NCBI RefSeq assembly: GCF_003955735.1
Contig: NZ_CP034464.1
Coordinates: forward strand, 496,001 to 560,000
DNA: 64,000 bases
Origin: Undibacterium parvum
GTDB lineage: Bacteria > Pseudomonadota > Gammaproteobacteria > Burkholderiales > Burkholderiaceae_D
Direction of reading: 5' to 3'
The translations under genes were made by a program, and so were the position numbers. Positions within the stretch are counted from its first letter, which is position 1. The number at the start of each line of letters is the position of its first letter. The notes under the pieces were generated by a model. The model did not search any database and was not told the origin of the DNA. It was given only the letters and a program-made list of their open reading frames with translations. Below, in pieces: positions 26,354 to 34,840 of the stretch.

Positions 26354-27739
26354 TCAGTGGGCATTCTCACGCTTCAAAACCACCATGACAGTTTTGAAGA
26401 TGATGCTTAAATCCAGCATCAGCGACCAGCGTCGCAAATAATCCAGATCCAGGTCGATTCTGGTTTTCATCTTATCCAAGGTATCGGTCTCACCGCGTGA
26501 GCCATTCACTTGCGCCCAACCAGTAATGCCTGGTCTGACCTTATGCCGCAGCATGTAACCTTTGATTTGCTTGCGATACAGCTCGTTATGCGCCACCGCA
26601 TGCGGACGCGGCCCAACGATGCTCATACGCCCTTGCAAGACATTGATAAATTGCGGCAATTCATCGAGCGAAGTGCGGCGTAAAAAGCCGCCCAGTTTGG
26701 TCACACGCAGGTCACCCTTGGTGGCTTGCACGATATTGTCACCATCGTCACACACCGCCATAGAGCGAAATTTATACACCATGATTTCTTCCCCATCTAA
26801 GCCATAACGACGTTGCCTGAAGATAACCGGACCAGGTGAAGTGAGCTTTACCGCCAGCGCGATGCATAGCATGATGGGCAGTAATAAAATTTGTATCGCC
26901 AAAGCCAGCACGATGTCGCTGCTGCGTTTGATGATGTGATCGATACCGGTAAACGGCGATTCGCAGATCGCTACCACCGGCATGCCGCCGACATAATCAA
27001 AGCGCGGCTGTATCAGATCGAACACATAAATATCTGGCAAAAAATAAATCGAGGCGGTGGTGTCTTGCAAGTCTTCCAGCAATTGCAAGATACGTGGCTG
27101 CGCGGAGATAGGCTGGCTGATGTAAATGATGTTGATGTTATGTTGACGCACATAGGCAGCAATATCGGCCATACCACCCAGAGGCTGAATTTTTTCAGCA
27201 GATGTTTGACGTGAAATATCTCGGTCATCAAAAAAACCGTGCACATTGATATCGACGTTATGGTATTCCGAAGTGCGACGCGCTAGTTTCAAGCCGACTT
27301 CATTGACCCCGACGATCACGGCAGAACGTTGACCGCCGCCCTCGTTGAGGTTGGCGTTTATTTTTTGCAGGATAGACCTGGTAGCGATCAAAGCGAGCGG
27401 TGCGATCACGAACCACACTTCGACCACTGGTTCAGAAAACTGAAACGCTAAACCGGTTGCCACGCCCATAAACAGGATCACCGCTACGATGATAATCCAC
27501 TCGACAATAATCTCACGCGTGATGGTCCAAAGCGTAATTTTGTCAAAAGAGCGACGCTGATCAACTTGCTCAAACACATAAGAGCAAATGAAAAACGTGA
27601 TGATCCCCAACACCAGATAATAGCCATTAAGGCGCTCGTCAAAGGCCAGCATACTGGCGTACAAACTGCCTAAAATCACCAATGGATCCAATAGGCGGTT
27701 ATGCAGGGCAACCGCAAAAACATTATTACTGGTTTTCAT
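26354..27739 (-). CDS. epsB: Undecaprenyl-phosphate sugar phosphotransferase (EpsB type, initiating transferase)
   Basis: The 461-residue protein has five predicted transmembrane helices, a CoA-binding-like central domain (IVGVNEVGLKLARRT) and a C-terminal bacterial sugar transferase domain. The last has FRQRRYGLDGEEIMVYKFRS, LRRTSLDELPQFINVLQGRM and SIVGPRPHAVAHNELY. It transfers the first sugar-1-phosphate to undecaprenyl phosphate at the inner membrane, starting the repeat unit. The stop of epsL and this start overlap by one base. The sugar (glucose or galactose type) cannot be fixed from sequence. Confidence 0.92.
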   Translation of the reverse strand: MKTSNNVFAVALHNRLLDPLVILGSLYASMLAFDERLNGYYLVLGIITFFICSYVFEQVDQRRSFDKITLWTITREIIVEWIIIVAVILFMGVATGLAFQFSEPVVEVWFVIAPLALIATRSILQKINANLNEGGGQRSAVIVGVNEVGLKLARRTSEYHNVDINVHGFFDDRDISRQTSAEKIQPLGGMADIAAYVRQHNINIIYISQPISAQPRILQLLEDLQDTTASIYFLPDIYVFDLIQPRFDYVGGMPVVAICESPFTGIDHIIKRSSDIVLALAIQILLLPIMLCIALAVKLTSPGPVIFRQRRYGLDGEEIMVYKFRSMAVCDDGDNIVQATKGDLRVTKLGGFLRRTSLDELPQFINVLQGRMSIVGPRPHAVAHNELYRKQIKGYMLRHKVRPGITGWAQVNGSRGETDTLDKMKTRIDLDLDYLRRWSLMLDLSIIFKTVMVVLKRENAH

Positions 27740-29094
27740 TAATCCAGACCCAAATCGTAACGACCGTTAAACTGCAATTTATTATCGCGATAGCCATTGC
27801 GTTCAAAATTAGAGCTCAGCGCCTCGTTGGCAAGTGAGGCACTCAATTGCAAATGGCGTATCGGCATGTAACTGAGGCCTATACTCGCAGCGGTATAGTT
27901 ATCTTTACGCTCCAACGCCTGCGCGCCAATTACTGCGGCAACCCCGGTGTAATCTCTGCGCTCGCCTCTGAGCGAGGCATTGACTCTGACTTTGGAAGCC
28001 AACTCCCACCCCAAGTCGCTACTCACACCACGATTGGTCGAGAAATTGGCGGACAAGTCACTACTAGAACCGACTTCATTCCAGGCGTTGACGTTGAGAT
28101 TGAGTTTGGCGCTGGCCGACCAGTTAGCAACCAACCTGGAATTGGTACCGCTGAAATTACGCTTAGTCAGCGCATCATAATTTTTGCGCACCAAGCCACC
28201 AAGGAACTGGATAGACGCCGTCTCAGAGACGCGCCAATCGACTTTTCCTTTGAACTCATTTTGCGAATAATTATTGTCGACAGAAAAAATACTGACGATG
28301 AGATTATTTGGATAGTCGCCACGGATATGCCGCAACTGTACGCCGACCGTGCTATTGGTAGGCTGAACAAAATCGAGCCCAAACTCGGTGGTCGCCAGTT
28401 TTCTATCGTTGTATTGCAGCACGGCTAAATCGTAGGCCAGCGCATATTGGCTATAGCCGCCGCGCACCCGCCAGCTAGGGTGAAACTGCCAGGCGGCATC
28501 GAAGTTTTCACGCCGTTGCCGATTGATATTCGGCTCTATCGCCCGAAAATCCTGGAACGGGGTTTGCCCTTCGCTATAACTCCCCCCCAGATTACCCGAC
28601 ACATGACTACCTAACTGCCAGCCCCAATTAGCACTGGCATCTTTACCGGCATAATCGTATTGACTGAAATGGCTGTAGCGATTGCGACTCATACTCAGGT
28701 CGGCAATAAGAGTTTGTTGGCTGATGATTTTATTGATGCGCAGACCTGCGCTAGTACGCTTGATGGTATCGGCCATCACTTCACTGCCCGTCACCGCCAG
28801 CGCGCTTGCGGCGTCATGAAAGCGCAGCAAATTATCCTCATGGATCACCGAAAAATCGAGATAAGGGGAAAACACGTCATCCGATGCTGCAACTGCAGAA
28901 AAACTGGCACTCAAGGCAGCAAGAAAAGTGACTAGACCCAGATAGCGGTACTGCGGGTAAGAACAGGCTTGTAACAGAAACATAAAAATAAAGTGCTTTT
29001 CAATAAACATGAGAAGAAAATTTGTGACTCCCCTCCCAAGCAAAAATCGCTCATAAGATGAGGAGCTGACCAACCCCTGCTGGCCATACACCAT
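27739..29094 (-). CDS. epsL: EpsL exopolysaccharide operon outer-membrane beta-barrel protein
   Basis: The 451-residue protein starts with an unusual 60-residue N-terminus before a signal-like stretch ending in SASFSAVAA. The rest is rich in alternating beta-strand pattern (WQLGSHVSGNLGGSYSEGQT, WRVSETASIQFLGGLV, LNVNAWNEVGSSSDLS), as in a TIGR03014-type barrel. It probably forms the outer-membrane exit pore for the polymer. The ATG at 29094 has GTGAGG eight bases upstream, and the promoter lies 29 bases further up. Internal ATGs at 29010 and 28983 lack ribosome sites. First gene of the eps operon. Confidence 0.88.
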   Translation of the reverse strand: MVYGQQGLVSSSSYERFLLGRGVTNFLLMFIEKHFIFMFLLQACSYPQYRYLGLVTFLAALSASFSAVAASDDVFSPYLDFSVIHEDNLLRFHDAASALAVTGSEVMADTIKRTSAGLRINKIISQQTLIADLSMSRNRYSHFSQYDYAGKDASANWGWQLGSHVSGNLGGSYSEGQTPFQDFRAIEPNINRQRRENFDAAWQFHPSWRVRGGYSQYALAYDLAVLQYNDRKLATTEFGLDFVQPTNSTVGVQLRHIRGDYPNNLIVSIFSVDNNYSQNEFKGKVDWRVSETASIQFLGGLVRKNYDALTKRNFSGTNSRLVANWSASAKLNLNVNAWNEVGSSSDLSANFSTNRGVSSDLGWELASKVRVNASLRGERRDYTGVAAVIGAQALERKDNYTAASIGLSYMPIRHLQLSASLANEALSSNFERNGYRDNKLQFNGRYDLGLD

Positions 29095-29122
29095 CTAAAA
29101 ACCTCACCGGTAAGCGCCGCGT

Positions 29123-29152
29123 ATTATATCTAGCCTGCAAATATACTGTGAG
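29123..29152 (-). promoter_or_regulatory. Putative sigma-70 promoter of the eps operon
   Basis: On the minus strand a perfect TATAAT (29128-29123) is preceded, after an 18-base spacer, by CTCACA (29152-29147), four of six matches to the -35 consensus. It would start transcription about 20 bases upstream of the epsL ATG. It is the only strong -10 hexamer I found in the 175-base gap between the VanZ gene and epsL. Confidence 0.55.
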
Positions 29153-29235
29153 TGTTTTATTAATTTATTGTTACTAAATGTAATGCCTTTGCTATTTACT
29201 TATGTTTTTCTTTGATTAATTTTCCGCATTGCAAC

Positions 29236-29286
29236 ATTAAATACTTTTAAGCATTTTTATTGATTCGAATTAAATACTTTTAAGCA
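29236..29286. repeat. 18-bp direct repeat at the 3' end of the VanZ gene
   Basis: The 18-bp word ATTAAATACTTTTAAGCA occurs at 29236-29253 and again at 29269-29286. The second copy contains the stop and last codons of the VanZ gene; the first lies beyond the stop. This suggests a small duplication or deletion-reinsertion at the gene end, with an unchanged 18-base match. Confidence 0.6.
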
Positions 29287-29695
29287 ATTCTTCTGATGTA
29301 GGAACGGGGTTAAGCAGTCGATAAATCAGCGACAAAATCAGCACACTGAGCGTCGCTGCCAGCATATCGAAGGCCCAATCGGCAATGTCACAACTACGGT
29401 AAGGCATGAAGCGCTGTATGTTTTCATCCAAGGCGCCCAGCATGCCAACATAGACTATGCTGCGCCAGGAGCGGCTCCATAAGCCACCCTTGAGACTACC
29501 AAAGATGCAGCAAGTCAGAAAAGAATACGCGACAAAGTGCAAGAGTTTGTCGGGTATCCTGGCAGAGAGTGCTGTCGCCTCACCGGGTATCGCACCGATC
29601 GCCACCATAGTTGCAAAGAAAATCGCGCCGAGTAGAAAACTGCGACGATAACTCAGCATATTGCGCAGCCTGAGATGGAAAGCTTGAAAAGACAT
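29270..29695 (-). CDS. VanZ-like membrane protein
   Basis: The 141-residue protein has four hydrophobic segments and the VanZ pattern: FATMVAIGAIPGEA, SARIPDKLLHFVAYSFLTC and LDENIQRFMPYRSCDIADWA. VanZ family proteins are small inner-membrane proteins of poorly known function, often placed beside exosortase/EPS loci. It is the first minus-strand gene upstream of the eps operon promoter and may be a separate transcript. An alternative start MLSYRRSF at 29659 is possible, because no strong ribosome site precedes 29695. Confidence 0.85.
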   Translation of the reverse strand: MSFQAFHLRLRNMLSYRRSFLLGAIFFATMVAIGAIPGEATALSARIPDKLLHFVAYSFLTCCIFGSLKGGLWSRSWRSIVYVGMLGALDENIQRFMPYRSCDIADWAFDMLAATLSVLILSLIYRLLNPVPTSEELLKSI

Positions 29696-29992
29696 TATTG
29701 AGGAAATCCTGTAGGTTGACGGCGGTGTTTAAGCAATGATCTAGCACGCTCACATCAGAAAAAAACTAGATTCATCTAAAAGTGGCGTCATTATACGATG
29801 CGTGCAGCCATAGCAAGATGACATTACTATGACAATTGAGTCGCTAAAAATTTGCGGATAAGATGCCACTAAAGCGCTTTTAAAATAGCATAGTCCAGAG
29901 GCGCATATCCCATGCGGGCCGCAGGCCAGGCAGGCTGAAAACCCGCATGAAATATGCGCGCTGGGCTAGTGCCGAATAGATTTCTGACAGAT
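29696..29992. other. Intergenic region upstream of the VanZ gene
   Basis: The 297-base gap holds a family A hairpin (about 29901-29971) and otherwise no open frame with support. The promoter of the VanZ gene should lie in the 29700-29880 part, but none is clear. Confidence 0.4.
29901..29971. repeat. Family A palindromic repeat, copy 3
   Basis: GCGCATATCCCATGCGGGCC pairs imperfectly with ACCCGCATGAAATATGCGC, with a central GGCCAGGCAGG. The outer GCGC ends and CATGCGGG core match the other copies. It lies between the VanZ gene and the 193-residue secreted protein gene. Confidence 0.75.
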
Positions 29993-30574
29993 CTAATGAT
30001 CTTCCAAGGCATCGTGCTCGGCTGGATTTTTCTCTATGCCTGAACCGCTCTGACTGCTGAAAGTATCGAGACTAGCTAGCAACTGCCTTGCTGCAGACGG
30101 TGGCAGAGTGAGCAGCGGCGCTGTTTTAGGACACGCAATACGACTGGACGGAGGCCGATCCGAACCGGCCGCAATATTATTGAAACTAAGTGTACCGTCG
30201 GACTGCTCACGCATTTCTATCTGGTTTTCGCCAGGCTCTTGCGTCGGGGCGTTTTGGCAATCCTGATTGGGTACGCTGAGCAGACTTGCCAAGCTACCCC
30301 GTTCCGGCTTAGGGATGGCTAGCGGCTTACGTTGACTGCGCCGTGCTGCTGACTGCGCTTGCTGAAGTGCTTTTGCTTGTGCTGGTGCTTGCACTATTGG
30401 CAGATTTTGCGCGGCACTGCTGACGTTGCTAAACACCGGCGTGCCCTGCTCATCTAGCCAGGACTGTATCTCTTGCTCGATGGCGGGCGGTGAGTTTGCG
30501 ATCGCCAGGCTGAAGCTAGTCTGGTAACACAGCAGCAGCGTCAACGCGAGAGAACGAGTTAGTCGGCGCATCAT
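29993..30574 (-). CDS. Uncharacterised exported protein, Ala/Gln/Ser-rich
   Basis: The protein is about 193 residues from MMRRLTRSLALTLLLCYQTS, a signal peptide with cleavage near AIANS. An upstream ATG at 30628 would add 18 residues and is less likely. The mature part is disordered-looking, with AQAKALQQAQSAARRSQRKP. It has two Cys and no domain I recognise. It lies directly after the PEP-CTERM gene and may be cotranscribed with it (96 bases apart). No function can be proposed. Confidence 0.6.
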   Translation of the reverse strand: MMRRLTRSLALTLLLCYQTSFSLAIANSPPAIEQEIQSWLDEQGTPVFSNVSSAAQNLPIVQAPAQAKALQQAQSAARRSQRKPLAIPKPERGSLASLLSVPNQDCQNAPTQEPGENQIEMREQSDGTLSFNNIAAGSDRPPSSRIACPKTAPLLTLPPSAARQLLASLDTFSSQSGSGIEKNPAEHDALEDH

Positions 30575-30669
30575 GGATAACTTGGGAAGATGATTGCAAT
30601 GTGAAAGACAGCGCTGCACGCGCAACACTGCCTTTTGTGTCGCTCAGCTCACTAACTTAGCGAACTTAA

Positions 30670-31320
30670 TTAAGCGGCGCGGCGGCGACTGGCGACTGCC
30701 AGTACCACTAAACCAGCCAACAACATGGCGTAAGTCTCGGCTTCTGGAACCGCTGAGATCACATCGATATTGGTGTAAAACTTGCCGCTGGCGAGCATGA
30801 TGCTACTGACACCGGTGCGTGCCATTGCTGAACTGATGTTAACCGTGCCGCTTTGGAGGTAATCGATTTCGCTACCGATTTGCTGACCATTTGCATCCAG
30901 AAAACGGATTTGGGTGTGACCGGGAAAACCGAAAGAACTATCGTCTTGCTTCAAAGAGAAGGACGAGAGCGAGATCGGGCTAGCGAAGCTCATCAACACA
31001 GGTTGCCAGAGTGCTTGCAAACCGGTCACGCCGCTGGCTGCACTGCCTTGGTAACCGTAAGTCGACATGGCTTCCAGGCCGACCGCTGGCGTATTAACAT
31101 CGGTGTCGGTGATCCAGTGCTGACCAATGATGTTGAAATTGGCATCGTAGATATCGGCATTGATGGCATTGCTAAAACTCACGCCGGCATATTTAGTGAG
31201 ACTATTGGCTTGCGAGAAATCGAAATGGTAATCGGCCGCTTGCGCTGTACTTGCAAGCACGCTGACTGCGCCAAAAGTAGCAGCCAATAAGCTGCGTTTT
31301 AATTGTACAAGTGTGAACAT
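30670..31320 (-). CDS. PEP-CTERM sorted protein (candidate exosortase B substrate)
   Basis: The 216-residue protein has an N-terminal signal peptide (SLLAATFGAVSVLASTAQA) and a C-terminal PEP-CTERM signal. The latter comprises AVPEAETYAMLLAGLVVLAV with a transmembrane stretch and a final ASRRRAA cluster. The body looks beta-rich, like secreted CHASE/lectin-like PEP-CTERM proteins, but no named domain is clear. AAGGA eight bases before the ATG supports the start. It is the only PEP-CTERM protein in the window, 9 kb upstream of exosortase B. Being its substrate is inferred from co-occurrence. Confidence 0.9.
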   Translation of the reverse strand: MFTLVQLKRSLLAATFGAVSVLASTAQAADYHFDFSQANSLTKYAGVSFSNAINADIYDANFNIIGQHWITDTDVNTPAVGLEAMSTYGYQGSAASGVTGLQALWQPVLMSFASPISLSSFSLKQDDSSFGFPGHTQIRFLDANGQQIGSEIDYLQSGTVNISSAMARTGVSSIMLASGKFYTNIDVISAVPEAETYAMLLAGLVVLAVASRRRAA

Positions 31321-31350
31321 GATGCTTATCCTTGGAAATAAAATTCATGG

Positions 31351-31373
31351 CGAGCACTGCGTTGCAGTGCTCG
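31351..31373. terminator. Perfect hairpin between alkaline phosphatase and PEP-CTERM genes
   Basis: CGAGCACTGC is followed by a 3-base loop and GCAGTGCTCG, a ten-base perfect stem. On the minus strand the hairpin is followed by a T-rich AATTTTATTTCC, so it may terminate the phosphatase transcript or attenuate the PEP-CTERM gene. It lies 30 bases upstream of that gene's ATG. Confidence 0.5.
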
Positions 31374-31407
31374 TTAGCGACTCAAATGCGCTTAGTTTTA
31401 AGCTAGC

Positions 31408-33378
31408 TTATTTAGAACCGCCCAGCACAACCTGGCCAATTTTAAAGAACACATCGGTGTTATCCATCACACCCGAAAACAGCATCGCACCACGGCCATA
31501 GGCCGACAAAGGAATGTCGGTTGCAGTGTGCACACCCTGATCACCAGCGACCTGACCCGTGATCAGATAGCCAGTACTGACATTGCGTGTATTTGGCTGG
31601 CCAATCAGAGTAACTGGATAAGTGTTCAAAGGTGCGGCACCGATGAAAGGCTGCTGTGAATCTTGGCTAGGCTGGGCATTCGACTGCCAGGTTTCGTAGC
31701 GATCTGCATTACCGGCATAACCGATGACCATCTTGCCGGGTACGTCAGTCGTCAAAGGATAACCGTCGGCCTGTATCGCGTATTTTGGAAACTTAGCGGC
31801 ATCGTAAGTTGCCACATTGGCGCTGCTGGCACCAGTACCAGTGTACGCACCGATAATACCTACGCCGGCACATTCATGATCGGCCGTTACTATCACCAAG
31901 GTATCTGGATTGCTGGCAGCAAAATCTTGCGCAACTTTTACCGCACGATCAAACTCTATCGTCTCTTCTATCCAGCGATCGCTATCCATCAAATGCGATT
32001 GTTTGTCTATCGATGCACCCTCAACCATCAGATAAAAACCATTTGTGTTGTTCTTATTTAAAACGCTGATCGCCTTGCTGGTCATTTCATCGAGCATAGG
32101 TTGGTCAGGGAAACCATAGTCATCGACGATGGTAGAAGTACCGCGACGCTTGTTGATTTTATCAAAGGCCACGTTCATGTTGGAGTAGCTAAACAGACCC
32201 AGCAGCTTGTCTGGAGTACCGCTGGCATCCATCGATGTTTTGTCAGAGGCATAGGCGTAACCGGCAGTTTGGAAGTCGCTGATCAAATCGCGATTTGGAT
32301 CCTTGGCGCCTGGTGCTGCGCCCCAGCCTGCGACCAAATCTGCAGGCAACACATAGTCATTCGAAGTAGAACGCACTGAGCCGTTACCGACATTGACCGG
32401 ATTGGCCGCCGCGATTGCTGAATTTTTCGGGATGAACCATTTACGGCCGCCCCCCATCAAGACGGTTAAGCCAGTCAAGCTTCTATCATCCAAATATTGA
32501 TCCACGATACCGGTGCCGCTACCACGGTTCGAGGTATGCACGGCATTCGCTGCAGGAGTCGCATCAAACACGTCGGCGGTGGTGACGATACCGAGTGACT
32601 TGCCCTTGGTACGATGCAGGTATTCAGACAAATACTCTACGCGTGGATTATCGAAAGCATCGGTGGTGTCATCCGGGAACACGCCTTCTTGATTATTTTG
32701 CGCCTTGTTTCCTGTGACATAGTTGGCCATACCTGGTGCAGAATCGGTCACGATAGAATTTAAGGATGCCGTCATCACCATACCTGTGAATGGGAAAGTA
32801 TCCATCGCCAATTTGCCTTGCGCCATCCCTTGTGCGTACCCCTTCACCATCACACGTGCCGCAGTACGGTGCGCTGCGCCCATGCCGTCGCCCAATAATA
32901 AAATCACGTTTTTAGCAGTACGTCCTTGGCCAGTCAGAATCGGCATCACTTCAAAATTACCTGTCGCAACCGTGCTAGTGCCATCGCTTTGGGTGGCGGT
33001 CGCTGTCAAGCTGTGTACGCCGACTGTGCTATTTGAGTAAGCACGCAAAGAAGCCGCTACCGCGCCCGGCTTGGCGACATTGATCGCGGTCGCAGGCAAG
33101 ATGCTGGTATTGGCAAGCGGTGCGACTACCGGTACGCCATCAACCGCAAAACTAACGGCTGTAATCGTTTTTCCGGCTTCGGGTATCACCGTTGCTTGCA
33201 AGTCAAAACGCTGACCTGGCAAAAAGCGCGCCAAGGTCGATGCGCCGGCAACTAGCGGATTACTAGGTGGCGTCAGACGCGAAATGGTCGGTGCTGCAAA
33301 GCTGAGGCTGGCACTAGCACCGAGTGTGGCAAGGATCATCAGGCTGAGGGTTTTATGCTTGAACATAGAATTTTTCAT
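31408..33378 (-). CDS. PhoA-family alkaline phosphatase with N-terminal Ig-like domain
   Basis: The 656-residue exported protein has a signal peptide with cleavage near SLSFAAP. An Ig-like domain (about 30-145) is followed by an alkaline phosphatase domain. The latter has Asp164 in ILLLGDGMGAAH, the nucleophile Ser213 in VTDSAPGMANYVTGN, VTADHECAG, and a late GDQGVHTATD. It hydrolyses phosphate monoesters in the periplasm or outside. It is longer than E. coli PhoA (471 residues), mainly from the N-terminal addition. A secreted protein gene lies upstream; 14-bp iterons lie between them. There is no PEP-CTERM signal. Confidence 0.9.
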   Translation of the reverse strand: MKNSMFKHKTLSLMILATLGASASLSFAAPTISRLTPPSNPLVAGASTLARFLPGQRFDLQATVIPEAGKTITAVSFAVDGVPVVAPLANTSILPATAINVAKPGAVAASLRAYSNSTVGVHSLTATATQSDGTSTVATGNFEVMPILTGQGRTAKNVILLLGDGMGAAHRTAARVMVKGYAQGMAQGKLAMDTFPFTGMVMTASLNSIVTDSAPGMANYVTGNKAQNNQEGVFPDDTTDAFDNPRVEYLSEYLHRTKGKSLGIVTTADVFDATPAANAVHTSNRGSGTGIVDQYLDDRSLTGLTVLMGGGRKWFIPKNSAIAAANPVNVGNGSVRSTSNDYVLPADLVAGWGAAPGAKDPNRDLISDFQTAGYAYASDKTSMDASGTPDKLLGLFSYSNMNVAFDKINKRRGTSTIVDDYGFPDQPMLDEMTSKAISVLNKNNTNGFYLMVEGASIDKQSHLMDSDRWIEETIEFDRAVKVAQDFAASNPDTLVIVTADHECAGVGIIGAYTGTGASSANVATYDAAKFPKYAIQADGYPLTTDVPGKMVIGYAGNADRYETWQSNAQPSQDSQQPFIGAAPLNTYPVTLIGQPNTRNVSTGYLITGQVAGDQGVHTATDIPLSAYGRGAMLFSGVMDNTDVFFKIGQVVLGGSK

Positions 33379-33494
33379 CGGTAAATTAAAGGATTAAAAA
33401 GTGCAAAAAGTGCCAACCGTAATTGGCAGGCGTGATTTAAATAAAAAAGACTTACAGAAACATGGGACTAAATTTGTGCTGACACTAAGGCTTA

Positions 33495-33564
33495 TTCAAT
33501 ACTGCTAATTCACTGCTGTTTATTCAATACGGCTGATTCAATACGGCTGATTCACTAGGTTTCA
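33495..33564. repeat. 14-bp iterons upstream of the alkaline phosphatase gene
   Basis: Five tandem 14-base units with the core TTCAATACGGCTGA (two identical at 33523-33550, the flanking ones degenerate) end 117 bases upstream of the phosphatase ATG. The period of 14 does not match the 11-base period of a Pho box. They may bind a regulator on one face of the helix, but no binding protein is known. Confidence 0.6.
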
Positions 33565-33585
33565 CTACTTCTTAAATTCACGTCC

Positions 33586-34209
33586 TTAATGGACACCCTT
33601 ATTTGACACGCCTACTGCTAACTCTGACTGAAGTGCCGCGCTTTTTTGATTGCCAGGCTTTGCCAAAAGCTGCGTGACTAGCTCAGGATCTAACTGCAAT
33701 CTGACGGTAGAGACATGACCATCACTTTCTTCATACGGACCTAAACTCAAGATGCCAGTCAGACGCAACAAGCCAGGGTAATACGGCACAGGAGCGGATG
33801 CTGGGAGCTGGCCCTCGGTATCGAGATGAATAAACAGGGCGCTGGCCGGCATATCGTCCGACAAGCTATCGTCTTCATCGCCCAAAGTGACCGGCAAGGC
33901 AGCCAGAATAAAGAAGCCGGCAGTTGGGGTACCCTGGCGCGCCATATGACCGACGATACGCACCCGCTTACCGACCAGCGAGAGTAGTTTTTCAGAGGCT
34001 TCCAGACCGCGCGGACCTATCGGCATTTTGAAAAACTCACGAAATTTCAAGTCGGTCGCATCCGCAGCTGAACGCTCTAGCGCCACCTGACTAGCGAGCG
34101 TACGCGGCTCACCCGCATAGGCATGTAGCGCCGCCAAGCTAGCGAACGAGAACACTAAAATTTTTGCAAACTGCTGCGCGATAGTAGAACTTGACAAAGC
34201 TAACCCCAA
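33586..34209 (-). CDS. Uncharacterised exported protein with OB-like core
   Basis: The protein is about 207 residues. It begins with a signal-like stretch (FAKILVFSFASLAALHAYAG). A compact middle follows (LVGKRVRIVGHMARQGTPTA, FFILAALPVTLGDEDDSLSD), reminiscent of DUF3299/OB-type secreted proteins, though no exact family is recognised. No ATG start is available: TTG at 34209 or TTG at 34197 are the candidates, without a clear ribosome site. It lies upstream of the alkaline phosphatase gene in the same direction, with a 207-base gap containing iterons. A role with the phosphatase is only suggested by position. Confidence 0.6.
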   Translation of the reverse strand: MGLALSSSTIAQQFAKILVFSFASLAALHAYAGEPRTLASQVALERSAADATDLKFREFFKMPIGPRGLEASEKLLSLVGKRVRIVGHMARQGTPTAGFFILAALPVTLGDEDDSLSDDMPASALFIHLDTEGQLPASAPVPYYPGLLRLTGILSLGPYEESDGHVSTVRLQLDPELVTQLLAKPGNQKSAALQSELAVGVSNKGVH

Positions 34210-34454
34210 TCAAAAATATTACCAAAAAGAAATGCGTTTAATATAAGTCTATGCACAGATAGTAAGGTGCTAGGATGACAGGCTGATGAAGCGCAGATAG
34301 TCCGAACGGATACCTTTTTCTACGGCAAGATTCTTCCAGACACTGAAAAAATTCAGTCATGCTGCGTAAGAGGGGGTTTGAGCGAGAGGCCTAGGTTTAG
34401 GCGCAAGATGGAACCGCGCCATCACAGAAATGGCGCAGCCCGTTAAAAGCGGCA

Positions 34455-34658
34455 TAACTGTTCAGCCCGCTGTGAACACTCCCTCGCCCGCTGGCGGGAG
34501 AGGGCCGGGGTGAGGGTGGTTGAGTAAGGCCTGCCTTCAAATAGCTGTTGCGCTTAGCACTATGAAGTATCAAACATTGTGCAAATTTGAACTACCCTCA
34601 TCCCAACCCTTCTCCCGCGAGCGGGAGAAGGGCTTTGTATAGCGAGCTGAACAATTAC
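34455..34658. mobile_element. Family C MITE-like element, copy 2 (204 bp) with 9-bp flanking duplication
   Basis: The element runs from TAACTGTTCAGC to GCTGAACAATTAC. It is flanked by AAAGCGGCA at 34446-34454 and 34659-34667, a perfect 9-bp repeat that marks the insertion site. It carries the same CCCGCTGGCGGG hairpins as copies at 5769 and 58669. It has the same orientation as copy 1. Confidence 0.9.
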
Positions 34659-34680
34659 AAAGCGGCATTACTAAGAATGA

Positions 34681-34759
34681 GCATAGGCCGGAGGCCCATA
34701 TCCCATGCGGGCTGCAGGCCAGGCAGGCTGCAAACCCGCATGGGATATGCGCGCTGGCA
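34681..34759. repeat. Family A palindromic repeat, copy 4
   Basis: The copy has GGCCCATATCCCATGCGGGC on one side and AAACCCGCATGGGATATGCG on the other, giving a long near-perfect hairpin around a GGCCAGGCAGGC centre. It lies 22 bases after the family C element. Confidence 0.8.
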
Positions 34760-34840
34760 GTATGCTATTTTAGAAAAAAGCCATACGACGAGGCTAGCGA
34801 TTTAGCCTCACATCTGCGCGACATCCTAGACAGCGATGAC

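Larger units (their letters stand above)
34210..34840. other. Intergenic region with a family C element and a family A hairpin
   Basis: The 631-base gap between the SNF2 gene and the secreted protein gene holds the 204-bp family C element (34455-34658) and a family A hairpin (34681-34759). The remaining 245 bases upstream contain no supported coding frame. The secreted protein's promoter should be here. Confidence 0.5.

Noticed and set aside
33495..33564. Pho box upstream of the phosphatase
   Set aside because: The repeat period is 14, not 11, and the CTGTCAT core is absent.
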